Under the pieces are notes generated by a model. That model saw only the letters and a list, made by a program, of their open reading frames with translations, was not told the origin of the DNA and made no database searches. Positions 8,476 through 16,909 of a stretch of DNA of 64,000 nucleotides are shown one piece after another. The stretch spans positions 124,001 through 188,000 of the forward strand of contig NZ_WJNG01000015.1 in NCBI RefSeq assembly GCF_009649745.1. Reading direction: 5' to 3'. Both the position numbers and the translations under genes were made by a program. The DNA comes from Aquibacillus halophilus. Lineage in GTDB: Bacteria > Bacillota > Bacilli > Bacillales > Amphibacillaceae. Position 1 is the stretch's first letter; every line of letters begins with the position of its first letter.

Positions 8476-9162
8476 CTACTCTGAATTGTTTGATGGGAGG
8501 ATACTTGAATGTACCGTAAAATGTAAGTTTCCTTTTGTAGAAGCATTAACTAGTTCCATTGCGTCATCTGGGTTGAGTTCAACTGTGATAGAACTATATT
8601 CCACGTATTGTTCACGACTATTAGACTCTGGCATCATTTTTCTTCCAATCGCTAACACACGAACCTTTTCGAAGAGCAATAGAGACTTGACTTCTTCTAT
8701 ATTTTCTTCTTTCACAATCTCGGTAAAGAGGATATCAACATTATCTTCTGGATCTATTAAATTCGCGACCGACTGAACAATGTTTACGCCTACAGTTACA
8801 GCCCGTTTTCCATCCTGCACCTTGCGTGAGATAAGTATTGTTTCTTCTTTCTCAGCCTGTAACCGGTGTGACAGAATTACTTCTCCTGCTACAATCGTAG
8901 TTAACGAAAACTTCCCCTCCGCTTCCTGAAGGTCTTTTAGGGTAGATGGATGAACACCCTCATCAGCCACCTGTTTAAGTTCAAGCATTTCTGCGGTAAT
9001 TGTTTGGTTTTCCTTAATTTCATTCTTTGCAACCACTACGTTGGTCATCTTTACTTCCTCAGTGAGACCTTTTGTTTCTGTTTGATTCATATAATTATAG
9101 AAAAGAAAGGTAGTAATTCCTGCCATAATTATTGCTAAAAGAAAAATAACTCGTGATCGCAT
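8476..9162 (-). CDS. cpaB: CpaB/RcpC Flp pilus assembly protein
   Basis: 228 residues from the ATG at 9162 (MRSRVIFLLAII), with AGGTGG 5-6 bases upstream; a GTG three codons earlier overlaps that site and is less likely. One N-terminal membrane helix is followed by a SAF domain (about residues 40-105: VVVAKNEIKENQTITAEML, then IVAGEVILSHRL) and a RcpC-like domain. CpaB proteins act at the cell surface as part of the pilus channel or periplasmic complex; in a Gram-positive cell the role is presumably extracytoplasmic and membrane-tethered. It sits between tadG and cpaE. Confidence 0.9.
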   Translation of the reverse strand: MRSRVIFLLAIIMAGITTFLFYNYMNQTETKGLTEEVKMTNVVVAKNEIKENQTITAEMLELKQVADEGVHPSTLKDLQEAEGKFSLTTIVAGEVILSHRLQAEKEETILISRKVQDGKRAVTVGVNIVQSVANLIDPEDNVDILFTEIVKEENIEEVKSLLLFEKVRVLAIGRKMMPESNSREQYVEYSSITVELNPDDAMELVNASTKGNLHFTVHSSILPSNNSE

Positions 9163-9171
9163 TTTTCCCAC

Positions 9172-10077
9172 CTACTCTGCTAGTCTAATAGTATAAGCAC
9201 CTTTTACTGCTGCATTAAGATCTTCAAATCCTGTATCGGCTCGTTCAATAAATTTACCAGTAATGGCTGTATCATTATGTGCCATAGGTTCAGTAATATA
9301 AAAGTATGCAAAACCAGTAATCTCTATTTGTTTCATTTGATTCGTGTCCTGTTGATATGGTCTATAGACGGGAACTAATAAAATTCGTCTACAATCACGA
9401 TCATTAATATCATTACAGCTGTTTACTAGTTCATCAATAACTGATATTGTTTTCCCTGCTATATTACCGGTTTGTGTATCAACGACATCGCCAACCTTCA
9501 ATTCCTCTTGAAAACCGTAGCGTAAATTATCTTCATATGTGTTCGCACCAGGACCTTCTAGAGCTAGCACCCCAAAATTTCCTGTATCAACCTCATCAGA
9601 GTCAACTTTAAGCTTGTATTCTGTCCCATAATCCAGTGCAATAGATTCATTAATTCCTAGAGGAGCAGCCCCTATTGCTCGACCCATGACACCTAACCGT
9701 GCAGTTCCACGAACATCAACATCTACGGTATTGAATCCAAACAAACTAGAAAACACTAATTCAACATGTTTCTCAAGACCAACTGCAACACTCTTATCTA
9801 GGGTAATATTCACATATTCTAATGATGGTGACTCATCGTGGTAAGCTATAATATCATCAACAATACGTTGAACACGAGTTTCATCCTCTGATGTGAGCTC
9901 TTGCGCACCAGAAAGAGCTGCCGCATTAGCAACCTTTTGCAGATGTGCTTTAGTCATATAAAGCGTCCCACCGTCTATAACCAAGCCAGCCATTGCAAGT
10001 AACCCTACAAACGATAAAGAAACAAGAACCAACGCATCACCTGTTTGCTTCTTTAAGAAATCACTTATTCTTTTCAA
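9172..10077 (-). CDS. tadG: TadG-like pilus assembly protein
   Basis: A 301-residue protein with the TadE/TadG N-terminal layout: a short basic leader, QTGDALVLVSLSFVGLLAMA as the membrane helix, then KAHLQKVANAAALSGAQELT, the hallmark of the putative Flp pilus-assembly domain. The remainder is an exported, Asp/Glu-rich domain of unknown fold. The start is TTG at 10077, with GAGGG seven bases upstream and 10 bases after the tadE stop. It probably acts as a minor pilin or an envelope anchor of the Tad apparatus. Confidence 0.85.
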   Translation of the reverse strand: MKRISDFLKKQTGDALVLVSLSFVGLLAMAGLVIDGGTLYMTKAHLQKVANAAALSGAQELTSEDETRVQRIVDDIIAYHDESPSLEYVNITLDKSVAVGLEKHVELVFSSLFGFNTVDVDVRGTARLGVMGRAIGAAPLGINESIALDYGTEYKLKVDSDEVDTGNFGVLALEGPGANTYEDNLRYGFQEELKVGDVVDTQTGNIAGKTISVIDELVNSCNDINDRDCRRILLVPVYRPYQQDTNQMKQIEITGFAYFYITEPMAHNDTAITGKFIERADTGFEDLNAAVKGAYTIRLAE

Positions 10078-10087
10078 TTTTTATCCC

Positions 10088-10471
10088 TCATTCTATACGA
10101 ATCGTTGAATTGACTCTTAGGGAGAAATCACTCGGGAGTACGTCGTTAATAATTGGTGTCATCGATTGAATTGGATAAGTTAACGATACGGTTACATAAT
10201 CCCCAGATGCTCGCAAGCTTTGTCCAGGTGTAATATCTACCTCTAACAATGCTGAGTCTCCGGCAGTAAAATTATCTCGAGCAAATTGGATGATAGCCGC
10301 ATCATCTCTACCAAAACCGCCAAGTCGAACAGTTTCTTGTGCTGTAAAATGGAGAGCTGAATAGGAATAGAGTATTCGACCAAAATCCAGCATACCTACT
10401 AATAAAAAAAGGAGCAGAGGTAATACCAAGGCAAATTCGACAATCGATTGACCTCTTTCATCCCGCTTCAT
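10088..10471 (-). CDS. tadE: TadE-like minor pilin
   Basis: A 127-residue protein starting MKRDERGQSIVEFALVLPLL, with the Gly-x3-Glu pseudopilin cleavage context and one N-terminal helix, then DFGRILYSYSALHFTAQETV, typical of TadE. The C-terminal ~80 residues form a beta-rich external part. The start overlaps the stop of the prepilin peptidase by 4 bases. It should be processed by that peptidase. Confidence 0.92.
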   Translation of the reverse strand: MKRDERGQSIVEFALVLPLLLFLLVGMLDFGRILYSYSALHFTAQETVRLGGFGRDDAAIIQFARDNFTAGDSALLEVDITPGQSLRASGDYVTVSLTYPIQSMTPIINDVLPSDFSLRVNSTIRIE

Positions 10472-10980
10472 AATAGGATCACTCCATTAAGAACAAAAGC
10501 CATTACAGCACCACCGGCAATTGCAACTCCATATGGGATTGTTGTATGCAAACCGTCAGAAGCAACCGGTATTTTCAAACCATATCTGATGCCGCATAAA
10601 GAATAGAATATCGATTTTAATCGTTTAAAAACTCCTTTTCTAAATAACAGGAAACCGATCGCGATTATTCCACCTGCAACTGCCATATAAACAGTAGTCA
10701 CTAATACAAATGAGGTACCTTTAATTGCACCAACAACTGCCAAAAGTTTAACATCACCTGCACCCATGCCGCCCAACAGATACGGAATCAAAAGAATGGC
10801 TAGTCCGGTCAAAAAACCAAGTAAGCTACTAATGAGACCGGGCCAACCTAATAAAAAAGCATTGAAAAGGAGGGCGAGTATCAACGAGGGGAAGATAATT
10901 TTGTTGAAAATTTTTCTAGTTCTTAGATCTGTAACAACACAAATGACTAACATACTAAACAACAGTATATCTAATATCAA
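10468..10980 (-). CDS. tadV: Prepilin peptidase, A24 family (TadV/CpaA type), second copy
   Basis: A 170-residue membrane protease paralogous to the gene at 146-658. Catalytic aspartates lie in VVTDLRTRKI near residue 18 and in GGMGAGDVKLLAVVGA near residue 77. Start is TTG at 10980, with AGGGAGGGCGAGAA immediately upstream. It should mature Flp and TadE/TadG of this operon. Two such peptidases so close together suggest each Tad locus carries its own processing enzyme. Confidence 0.93.
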   Translation of the reverse strand: MILDILLFSMLVICVVTDLRTRKIFNKIIFPSLILALLFNAFLLGWPGLISSLLGFLTGLAILLIPYLLGGMGAGDVKLLAVVGAIKGTSFVLVTTVYMAVAGGIIAIGFLLFRKGVFKRLKSIFYSLCGIRYGLKIPVASDGLHTTIPYGVAIAGGAVMAFVLNGVILL

Positions 10981-11015
10981 ATTCTCGCCCTCCCTTCAGC
11001 TTTTTCTTACCAATA

Positions 11016-11201
11016 TTAAGATCCTGAAGCAGTACCGTTAAGATTTGCAACTACTTCTTGGAACTTAGCTACAATTGTATCACCAAGAGTTATTAGAACT
11101 GCTACAACACCAATTGCCAATACTCCTAAAATAAGTGCGTACTCAGTCATACCTTGTCCTTGCTCTTCTACTACTAATCCTTTTAATTTGTTCATCATCA
11201 T
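11016..11201 (-). CDS. flp: Flp-family type IVb pilin, second copy
   Basis: A 61-residue prepilin. Leader MMMNKLKGLVVEEQG is followed by QGMTEY, giving a G/XXXXEY cleavage site after Gly15, then a hydrophobic helix and a short polar tail. AAAGGAGAGATTC precedes the first ATG of three. It is the likely major pilin of the complete Tad operon and is similar but not identical to the Flp at 734-904. Confidence 0.95.
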   Translation of the reverse strand: MMMNKLKGLVVEEQGQGMTEYALILGVLAIGVVAVLITLGDTIVAKFQEVVANLNGTASGS

Positions 11202-11213
11202 GAATCTCTCCTT

Positions 11214-11558
11214 TTAATATACAAAATTTAGTTTATGACCAATTTCAATTTTATTTTCTGTGACTGACCCAGCTGGTAACTCGATAACTGAAGTTGCATC
11301 CTTGTAAAGCTTTCCCACCTTACCAGGAACCATTGACTCATCAATAGCTATGACTTGGTTGCCTACATCAAGATACAAAACATCGATGGCGTATTTCATG
11401 AAAAACGTATGAACGGACCGGCAGGGTTTAATGTGTAAACCAGTATCTGAGTGGAGCTTTTTTGTAAACATTAACCCTTTTAATCTTTTTAAAAAGGTAT
11501 AAGCTCGCTTAATGTTCGTTGCGACCGTTTCGTTTGTACTCAGGTTTACTAGCTTCAA
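11214..11558 (-). CDS. DUF192 family protein, second copy (first gene of the Tad operon)
   Basis: A 114-residue DUF192 protein: RLKGLMFTK near residue 28, IKPCRSVHTFFMKYAIDVLY in the centre, SVIELPAGSV near the end. Start is TTG at 11558, four bases after GGAGGTGA. It is the first gene after the cyclic-di-GMP riboswitch terminator and is followed 12 bases later by flp. Its paralogue is at 1207-1563. Its position as leader gene of a pilus operon suggests a role in pilus biogenesis or regulation, but no activity can be inferred. Confidence 0.85.
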   Translation of the reverse strand: MKLVNLSTNETVATNIKRAYTFLKRLKGLMFTKKLHSDTGLHIKPCRSVHTFFMKYAIDVLYLDVGNQVIAIDESMVPGKVGKLYKDATSVIELPAGSVTENKIEIGHKLNFVY

Positions 11559-11581
11559 AGATTCACCTCCAATTAATTGAA

Positions 11582-11616
11582 TAAAAAATAACCCCGCCTT
11601 TACCGAAAGGGGGGTT
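11582..11616 (-). terminator. Riboswitch-controlled intrinsic terminator
   Basis: On the minus strand AACCCC..CTTT and AAAGGCGGGGTT form a GC-rich stem followed by ATTTTTTATT. It lies between the riboswitch aptamer and the first gene of the Tad operon. The 5' arm and loop contain CTTTCGGTAA, which is perfectly complementary to TTACCGAAAG in the aptamer's 3' closing strand. Confidence 0.88.
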
Positions 11617-11701
11617 AGTACTTATAGCTTTTTACTTAGAATGATAGTATCTTGAAGTGCTTTCTGGTTGGATTATCATTCCTTGTAGAAAAAACTACTC
11701 C

Positions 11702-11801
11702 CTGATCTTTCGGTAACTGGCTAGCATGGTGAACGATTCACCTAAGCCCCTATAGTTTTGCGTCACTGACTTTCGCCAGTTTTGCCTTTATCGAGATTCA
11801 G
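11702..11801 (-). promoter_or_regulatory. Cyclic-di-GMP-I (GEMM-I) riboswitch aptamer
   Basis: On the minus strand the conserved core is visible in order: GGCAAAACTGGC, a GAAA tetraloop closing ACTGGC/GTCAGT, GTGACGCAAAACTATAGGGG, then GGTGAA-TCG-TTCACC, ATGCTAGCC and GTTACCGAAAG. This matches the class I c-di-GMP aptamer: GNRA-capped helix, the linking GACGCAAA, a second helix and its tetraloop receptor. The closing helix can form from CTGAATCTCGATAA and TTACCGAAAGATCAG. The aptamer precedes a terminator and the ten-gene Tad operon, so it should couple pilus production to c-di-GMP. The linker between aptamer and terminator has its own small hairpins (GTAG/CTAC and GAATGATA/TATCATTC). Confidence 0.93.
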
Positions 11802-11819
11802 AATATTTACTTTTTCCGA

Positions 11820-12165
11820 CTGATCTCTTGTTATCATCATAGATTACGACAGCAAGTTACGTAATCCATCAATAAGACTATTTATTTTGTTGCATTTTGG
11901 TAAAAATGTATATTAGTAAATAAATATACATTAACATAGGTATTAATGCCTGAATATAATGGTTTAATACTCAAAATTATTTGACAATAGGTAGTATTGT
12001 ACTATTTTCTATTAGGTACAAAGACTAACACCTTTTTGTTTCATTCTATTATTAAAGGGTACTATATAAACTAATCAGCAATATTATTGAATTTTTTTCT
12101 TAATACATTAAAATAATTCTACATTAGGAATTTTTATAACAGTTTATTTGAGGGGGTATAACAAC
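11820..12165. promoter_or_regulatory. Divergent spacer between the riboswitch and the HesB-like gene
   Basis: About 345 A+T-rich bases with no recognisable gene. It must hold the leftward promoter of the riboswitch/Tad operon and the rightward promoter of the HesB-like gene. No convincing paired -35/-10 could be assigned by eye. Confidence 0.3.
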
Positions 12166-12453
12166 ATGGAAATGTCAATTACTCAGCCTGCTGCTAAGTG
12201 GTATATAGATGAAATGAATTTAGAAGAAGGGGATTTCGTTCGTTTTTATGTGCGATACGGAGGTCACGGTGGAATAGTAAGTGGTTTCTCTCTAGCAATT
12301 TCTAATGATGAACCTAATAACCCAGCTGTCCAAACAGAATCAATGGGCGTAACATTTTATGTAGAGAATTCTGATGTTTGGTATTTTGATGGATTAGACT
12401 TCCACATTAAATACAAACGGAAAGATGATGAAGTTGACTACGTAATTGAATAA
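12166..12453 (+). CDS. HesB/IscA-like (YneR type) protein
   Basis: A 95-residue protein starting MEMSITQPAAKW at the ATG at 12166, nine bases after AGGGGG; a TTG six codons upstream overlaps that site and is rejected. The sequence follows the HesB-like fold (GDFVRFYVRYGG near residues 22-33, then FYVENSDVWYFDGLDFHIKY), but the Cys residues that bind Fe-S clusters in true A-type carriers are absent. The protein is therefore probably not an Fe-S carrier; its role is unknown. It is monocistronic, with a terminator directly after it. Confidence 0.82.
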   Translation: MEMSITQPAAKWYIDEMNLEEGDFVRFYVRYGGHGGIVSGFSLAISNDEPNNPAVQTESMGVTFYVENSDVWYFDGLDFHIKYKRKDDEVDYVIE

Positions 12454-12460
12454 TAGTTCT

Positions 12461-12486
12461 AAACCGCCCTAAACAAGGGCGGTTTT
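12461..12486 (+). terminator. Intrinsic terminator of the HesB-like gene
   Basis: AAACCGCCCT and AGGGCGGTTT form a stem over a five-base loop, followed by TTATTATTAATTT. Confidence 0.85.
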
Positions 12487-12597
12487 ATTATTAATTTAGG
12501 ACCTTTTCGTAAGTCTTGCTGCTTCGCAGTCGATGTTAAATCCAACGTAACTGTTTCTTTTCCACCTTTATAAGATTAGTGCTTAATCAGCGCTGTT

Positions 12598-12740
12598 GAA
12601 AAACACTCGCTTTCCATGGGGAACGCCTTAGCTTCCTCGCGAGCAAATGTTTTCGATGGGGCGAGTAATCGCAGGCCCAAAAAGCGCTCACTGTGGGATC
12701 TTCGGACTGTTCCTTTCCCATAGGAGTCTCGCATTTTTCC
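12598..12740 (-). repeat. Hairpin unit, B subtype (copy 1, left)
   Basis: Ends GAAAAA/TTTTTC pair; the core contains CTTTCCATGGGG, GTGGGATCTTCGG and CCCATAGGAGTC. The core is oriented on the minus strand. It closely resembles the reverse complement of 33778-33920. Confidence 0.7.
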
Positions 12741-12924
12741 ACAGCTAAAGTAGCTTTCTGTTCAAGTGAGATACAACACCATGAAACGTTTATTACATGA
12801 AATATAACTACTCTCTCGAAGAAACGATTGTATTTTTGAGTAGTCTTTGATTATCTTCACGTAGTATAATGTTGTGTTTAATAACTTCAATAACACAACA
12901 GCTGTTTACTCTTATATTATGGTT

Positions 12925-13048
12925 GATTGGAGCGGAGGGCAGTCGACTCCTGCGGGAAAAGCGACGGCTGAAAATCCCGCAGGAAGTGGTATTCTTCCGA
13001 GGAAGTTGAAGCGTTGCCCGCGGAAAGCGACTGCCCGGAGCGCAAATC
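12925..13048 (+). repeat. Hairpin unit, A subtype (copy 1, right)
   Basis: Outer stem GGGCAGTCG/CGACTGCCC, inner stem TCCTGCGGGA/TCCCGCAGGA, then GAGGAAGTTGAAGCG and CCCGCGGAAAGCG. Nearly identical to 49686-49809 and to the reverse complements of 26960-27080 and 33392-33515. Confidence 0.85.
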
Positions 13049-13147
13049 AACATAGCAGTTACGTCGTAGTTCGCTAGATATTGTGCCAAAAACAACAATC
13101 TTTTTCACAAAAATTATTTATAATAGTAGATACCTGCAGTTCAGAAT

Positions 13148-14836
13148 TTAGAACAAACCTATTGCATTCCCATCTTTATCTACATCCATTTTCAGGGCGG
13201 CTGGATTCTTCGGTAAGCCTGGCATCGTCATTACAGCTCCAGTTAAAGCAACAATAAATCCCGCACCAATCGACGGGCGTAATTCCCTGACTGTAATAGT
13301 AAAGTTTTCGGGTCTTCCTAGCAATTCAGGATTATCCGATAATGAATACTGACTTTTAGCCATACATACAGGCAGGTTCCCCCAACCCAGTTTATTAAAC
13401 TCAATCAGTTGCTTTTTAGCGTCTGCAGTAAATTCAACCTTGGTTGCACCATACACCTGTTTAGCAATTTTTTCGATTTTAGTAACAATTGGTTCACTTT
13501 CATTATATAGCGGTCGGTAATTATTGGGTTGTACCTCGATTGCACTTAAAAGCGTACGAGCTAAATCCATACCACCTTCTCCACCATTTGCCCAAACGTC
13601 AGAGAGGGCGACTTCTACCTGGTTATTTTCACACCACTTTTTGACATAGGCTATTTCTGCCTCGCTATCTGCATGAAAACGATTGATCGCCACTACAAAA
13701 GGAAGACCAAAGGATTGAATTGTTTCGATATGTTTCTGTAAATTAGCCATTCCAGCCTCTAAACCAACTAGGTTTTCTTCTGCTAGCTCTTCCTTATTTA
13801 CTCCACCATGCATTTTCAATGCCCTGATTGTTGCAACGATCACAACTGCTTCAGGCTTTATGTTTGCAGACGGCGCTTTAATATTAAGAAATTTTTCAGC
13901 ACCAAGGTCTGCACCAAAACCAGCCTCAGTTACGACATAATCTCCAAGCTTACTAGCCATTTTAGTTGCGATTACGCTATTGCATCCGTGAGCGATGTTC
14001 GCAAAGGGACCGCCATGGATAATTGCTGGTGTATTCTCCAAAGTCTGCACAAGGTTCGGCTTAATTGCCTCTTTTAATAAAAGCGTTAATGCACCCTCTA
14101 CCCCTAAATCTCTAACTGTTACAGGCTGGTTGTTTATTTTATAACCAACAACTATTTTTGCAATCCTTCCCTTCATATCTTCTAGATCTTTTGCCAAGCA
14201 TAAGATTGCCATAATCTCGGACGCAACAGTAATCGTAAACCCATCTTCTCGAGGTACACCATTTAAAGACCCACCCAAACCTACAATCACTTGCCTTAGC
14301 GCTCGGTCATTAAGGTCAACCACTCTTTTCCATACGACCTTACGCGGATCGATTTCACGTTCGTTTCCTTGATGGATATGATTGTCTATGAAAGCGGCTA
14401 ACGCATTATTGGCAGTCGTAATCGCATGGATATCTCCAGTGAAGTGTAAATTTATTTCTTCCATTGGCATTACTTGTGCGTACCCGCCACCACTTGCCCC
14501 GCCCTTTAAGCCCATTGTTGGACCTAGGGAAGGTTCTCTTAACGCAATAACAGCTTTTTCACCTAGTTTATTTAATGCTTGCCCTAAACCTACTGTGACC
14601 GTTGATTTCCCTTCACCAGCTGGTGTTGGATTAATTGACGTTACCAAAATGACTTTACCATCAGGTTTAGAATCGAGTCGATCTAGCACATCAAGAGAAA
14701 GTTTAGCTTTATAGTGTCCATATGGTTCCCATTCGTCTTCATGCAAATCTAACATGCCGGCAATTTCACTGATTGGTTTCATTTTTGCTTGATTGGCTAT
14801 TTCGATATCTGTTTTGATATGATTTGTTGATTTCAT
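13148..14836 (-). CDS. fhs: Formate--tetrahydrofolate ligase
   Basis: A 562-residue enzyme of standard family length joining formate to tetrahydrofolate with ATP to give 10-formyl-THF for purine and one-carbon metabolism. The ATP-binding loop [19 protein letters not shown] lies near residues 67-85, and family segments [15 protein letters not shown] and [10 protein letters not shown] follow. AGGAGGCCATA precedes the ATG. It appears monocistronic. The short leader (under 160 bases to the next gene) has no room for and no sign of a ZTP riboswitch, which often precedes fhs elsewhere. Confidence 0.97.
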   Translation of the reverse strand: MKSTNHIKTDIEIANQAKMKPISEIAGMLDLHEDEWEPYGHYKAKLSLDVLDRLDSKPDGKVILVTSINPTPAGEGKSTVTVGLGQALNKLGEKAVIALREPSLGPTMGLKGGASGGGYAQVMPMEEINLHFTGDIHAITTANNALAAFIDNHIHQGNEREIDPRKVVWKRVVDLNDRALRQVIVGLGGSLNGVPREDGFTITVASEIMAILCLAKDLEDMKGRIAKIVVGYKINNQPVTVRDLGVEGALTLLLKEAIKPNLVQTLENTPAIIHGGPFANIAHGCNSVIATKMASKLGDYVVTEAGFGADLGAEKFLNIKAPSANIKPEAVVIVATIRALKMHGGVNKEELAEENLVGLEAGMANLQKHIETIQSFGLPFVVAINRFHADSEAEIAYVKKWCENNQVEVALSDVWANGGEGGMDLARTLLSAIEVQPNNYRPLYNESEPIVTKIEKIAKQVYGATKVEFTADAKKQLIEFNKLGWGNLPVCMAKSQYSLSDNPELLGRPENFTITVRELRPSIGAGFIVALTGAVMTMPGLPKNPAALKMDVDKDGNAIGLF

Positions 14837-14941
14837 TATGGCCTCCTATCTGGGCACTATAGATTGGGCTACCCACGCATAAAGTATGTATTCAAACCCT
14901 ATATATTTGCTATTATTATATCATTTTCTTCATGTAAATCG

Positions 14942-14990
14942 GGCAAAAAGAAAACCAAAAACCCTCTTATTTCTAAAGGATTTTTGGTTT
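14942..14990 (-). terminator. Intrinsic terminator of alaT
   Basis: On the minus strand AACCAAAAATCC and GGGTTTTTGGTT form a stem over a 13-base loop, ending in TTTTCTTTTT just downstream of the aminotransferase stop. Confidence 0.8.
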
Positions 14991-14995
14991 AGCTC

Positions 14996-16168
14996 TTACA
15001 ATTCATTTATAAACTTTTTAATTCGTTTCATTGCTTCATCTAATTGCTTTAATGACGCTGCATAAGAACACCGTATATACCCTTCACCGGTAGAACCAAA
15101 TACGTTACCTGGTACAACTGCTACTCTTTCTTTTCTTAATAGCTGTTCAGCAAATTCCTCTGAAGATAATCCTGTTGATTTAATTGAAGGGAATACATAA
15201 AAGGCACCACCAGGCAAATGACAGTCCAGACCCATTTCTTTTAAGGAGTTAACAACAAAATTTCTTCTTTGACGATAGCTCTTTTTCATATCGAGAACAC
15301 TTTTTTGACCATTTTTCAAAGCCTCTAACGCCCCGTGCTGGGCCATTGTTGGCGCACACATCATCGTATATTGGTGAATTTTGACCATTGCCTCGATAAT
15401 TTCTCTCGGCCCAGTCGCATAACCTAATCTCCACCCAGTCATTGCAAACGCTTTGGAAAAGCCGGATATGAGAATCGTACGCTCTTTCATCCCTTTGATG
15501 AAAGCAAAGCTTGTGAAATCTTCATCATAGGTTAGTTCTGCATATATCTCATCGGATAATACAATTAAGTCATGCTTTTCTATCACAGCAGCAATTTTAA
15601 TCAATTCTTCCTTTGTCAATACGGATCCTGTGGGATTATTAGGGCTACACAAGATAATCGCTTTTGTCTTTTCTGAAATTGCATCTTCAATTTGTTCCGG
15701 TTGTAGCTTGAATTCATGCTCTGGTTTAGTATTAATAATTATCGGATCCCCTCCAGCTAGCGTTACTGCTGGAGCATAAGAGACGAAGCCAGGCTCGATC
15801 ACAATAACTTCTTCCCCAGGATTTATTAACGCCCGCAAAGCTAAGTCGATTCCCTGACTTGCACCTACAGTTACAATAACTTGATTATCAGGATTATAGT
15901 CAACAAAATATCTATGCTTTAAATAGTTACTAATTTCTTGACGGAGCTCGATCATTCCCGCATTAGCGGTGTAGGCTGTGTAACCTTGTTCTAACGAATG
16001 ATAACTAGCCTCTATCACATTCCAAGGAGTAACAAAGTCAGGCTCACCAACTCCCAATGAAATGACATTATCCATATTTGCTGCTAAATCAAAAAAACGA
16101 CGAATGCCTGATGGCTTCAAATTCGCCACTGTAGTTGAGAGGTGTGAATTTTTGGTTGAATGACTCAT
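14996..16168 (-). CDS. alaT: Class I pyridoxal-phosphate aminotransferase, probably alanine transaminase
   Basis: A 390-residue fold-type I aminotransferase. Visible features are the N-terminal GVGEPDFVTP, the PLP phosphate-binding GASQGID near residue 105, SPNNPTG near 175, LSDEIYAELTYD near 203, and the Schiff-base lysine in SGFSKAFAMTGWRLGYA near 239. The start overlaps the stop of the Lrp-type regulator by 4 bases. That pairing matches Bacillus alaR-alaT (yugG-yugH), where AlaT makes alanine from pyruvate and glutamate. Substrate is inferred from this context; PatA-like activity is the alternative. Confidence 0.85.
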   Translation of the reverse strand: MSHSTKNSHLSTTVANLKPSGIRRFFDLAANMDNVISLGVGEPDFVTPWNVIEASYHSLEQGYTAYTANAGMIELRQEISNYLKHRYFVDYNPDNQVIVTVGASQGIDLALRALINPGEEVIVIEPGFVSYAPAVTLAGGDPIIINTKPEHEFKLQPEQIEDAISEKTKAIILCSPNNPTGSVLTKEELIKIAAVIEKHDLIVLSDEIYAELTYDEDFTSFAFIKGMKERTILISGFSKAFAMTGWRLGYATGPREIIEAMVKIHQYTMMCAPTMAQHGALEALKNGQKSVLDMKKSYRQRRNFVVNSLKEMGLDCHLPGGAFYVFPSIKSTGLSSEEFAEQLLRKERVAVVPGNVFGSTGEGYIRCSYAASLKQLDEAMKRIKKFINEL

Positions 16169-16659
16169 GGTGACACCGGAATTCTTTTATCCTCATCATC
16201 ATCATCAAAAATAACACCATCATGTTTATATTTTTTTAATACAAAATGAGTGGTGGTTGATATTACTGTATCCAGCGTTGATAATTTATCAGAAACAAAA
16301 CGGCTAATTTCAATCATTGTTTTCCCTTCAACAGATACAGATAAATCGTAAGCACCTGACATAAGATAAACTGCTTTCACTTCCGGGAATCGGTAAATTC
16401 GCTCTGCAATCTTATCAAATCCTAATCCTCGAACAGGAGTTACTTTTACATCAATCATGGCTGTAACTCCTTCATATTCTAAAACATTCGACCAATTGAT
16501 TATTGCTGAGTAGCCAAGGATAGCATATTCCTTTTCTAACTTTTCTATCATATCTTTTGTTTCGTTAACAGTTAACTCCATCATTGTTGCAATGGTTTCA
16601 ACCTCGAGCCGTCCATTTGTCTCTAAAAGCTCCAATAATTCCAATTCTTTCTCTTCCAT
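16165..16659 (-). CDS. alaR: Lrp/AsnC-family transcriptional regulator
   Basis: 164 residues from the ATG at 16659, with AGGTGGG upstream; an in-frame start 16 codons earlier has no site. N-terminal winged-helix DNA-binding region (LLETNGRLEVETIATMMEL), then a RAM/AsnC ligand-binding domain (VKAVYLMSGAYDLSVSVEGK). Overlap with the aminotransferase gene and similarity of arrangement to Bacillus yugG-yugH suggest it activates alaT. Confidence 0.85.
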   Translation of the reverse strand: MEEKELELLELLETNGRLEVETIATMMELTVNETKDMIEKLEKEYAILGYSAIINWSNVLEYEGVTAMIDVKVTPVRGLGFDKIAERIYRFPEVKAVYLMSGAYDLSVSVEGKTMIEISRFVSDKLSTLDTVISTTTHFVLKKYKHDGVIFDDDDEDKRIPVSP

Positions 16660-16863
16660 AATGAGCCCACCTACTTTATATATATTATACACTGATAATT
16701 TAGACAATTTATCCTATGATACTATACTCAATAAAAAATATAAACACACACCTTCTAATTTATTAAGATTCACCGAAAGTATGCAAAAAATGCTTAGACT
16801 ATAGCTTATTTTTTGAACACTACTCGAAAATTCAGGTACTTTAAACGTACTCACGAAAAATCT

Positions 16864-16907
16864 ATAACAAAAGACTAACTAGTTGTGTAGTTAGTCTTTT
16901 GTTATAA
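16864..16907 (-). terminator. Intrinsic terminator of the lacI-type gene
   Basis: TATAACAAAAGACTAACTA pairs perfectly with TAGTTAGTCTTTTGTTATA around GTTGTG. The long stem ends in a T-rich side on either strand, so it may act bidirectionally. Confidence 0.8.
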
Positions 16908-16909
16908 TA

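Larger units (their letters stand above)
12506..13112. repeat. Composite palindromic repeat, copy 1
   Basis: About 607 bases without a supported gene. The left end (TTCGTAAGTCTTGCTGCTTC..AACGTAACT) and the reverse complement of the right end (GATTGTTGTTTTTG..CGACGTAACT) are imperfect terminal inverted repeats of about 45-50 bases. Inside are two GC-rich hairpins in opposite orientation (12598-12740 and 12925-13048), separated by a spacer containing AGCTTTCTGTTCAAG and GAAACGTTTATT that recurs in copies 3 and 4. Open frames across it are palindrome artefacts without plausible starts. It may be a transposase-less mobile element or a multiplied structural element; no flanking duplication could be confirmed. 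Confidence 0.75.

Noticed and set aside
12808-13108. Open frames of 60-100 codons on both strands across the composite repeat (likewise at 26840-27172, 33387-33572, 49292-49898)
   Set aside because: They arise from the GC-rich palindromes, appear on both strands at once, lack ribosome binding sites and are not equally long in all copies.
14837-14941. Possible ZTP or folate riboswitch in front of fhs
   Set aside because: The leader between alaT's terminator and fhs is too short and shows neither the conserved core nor a terminator of its own.
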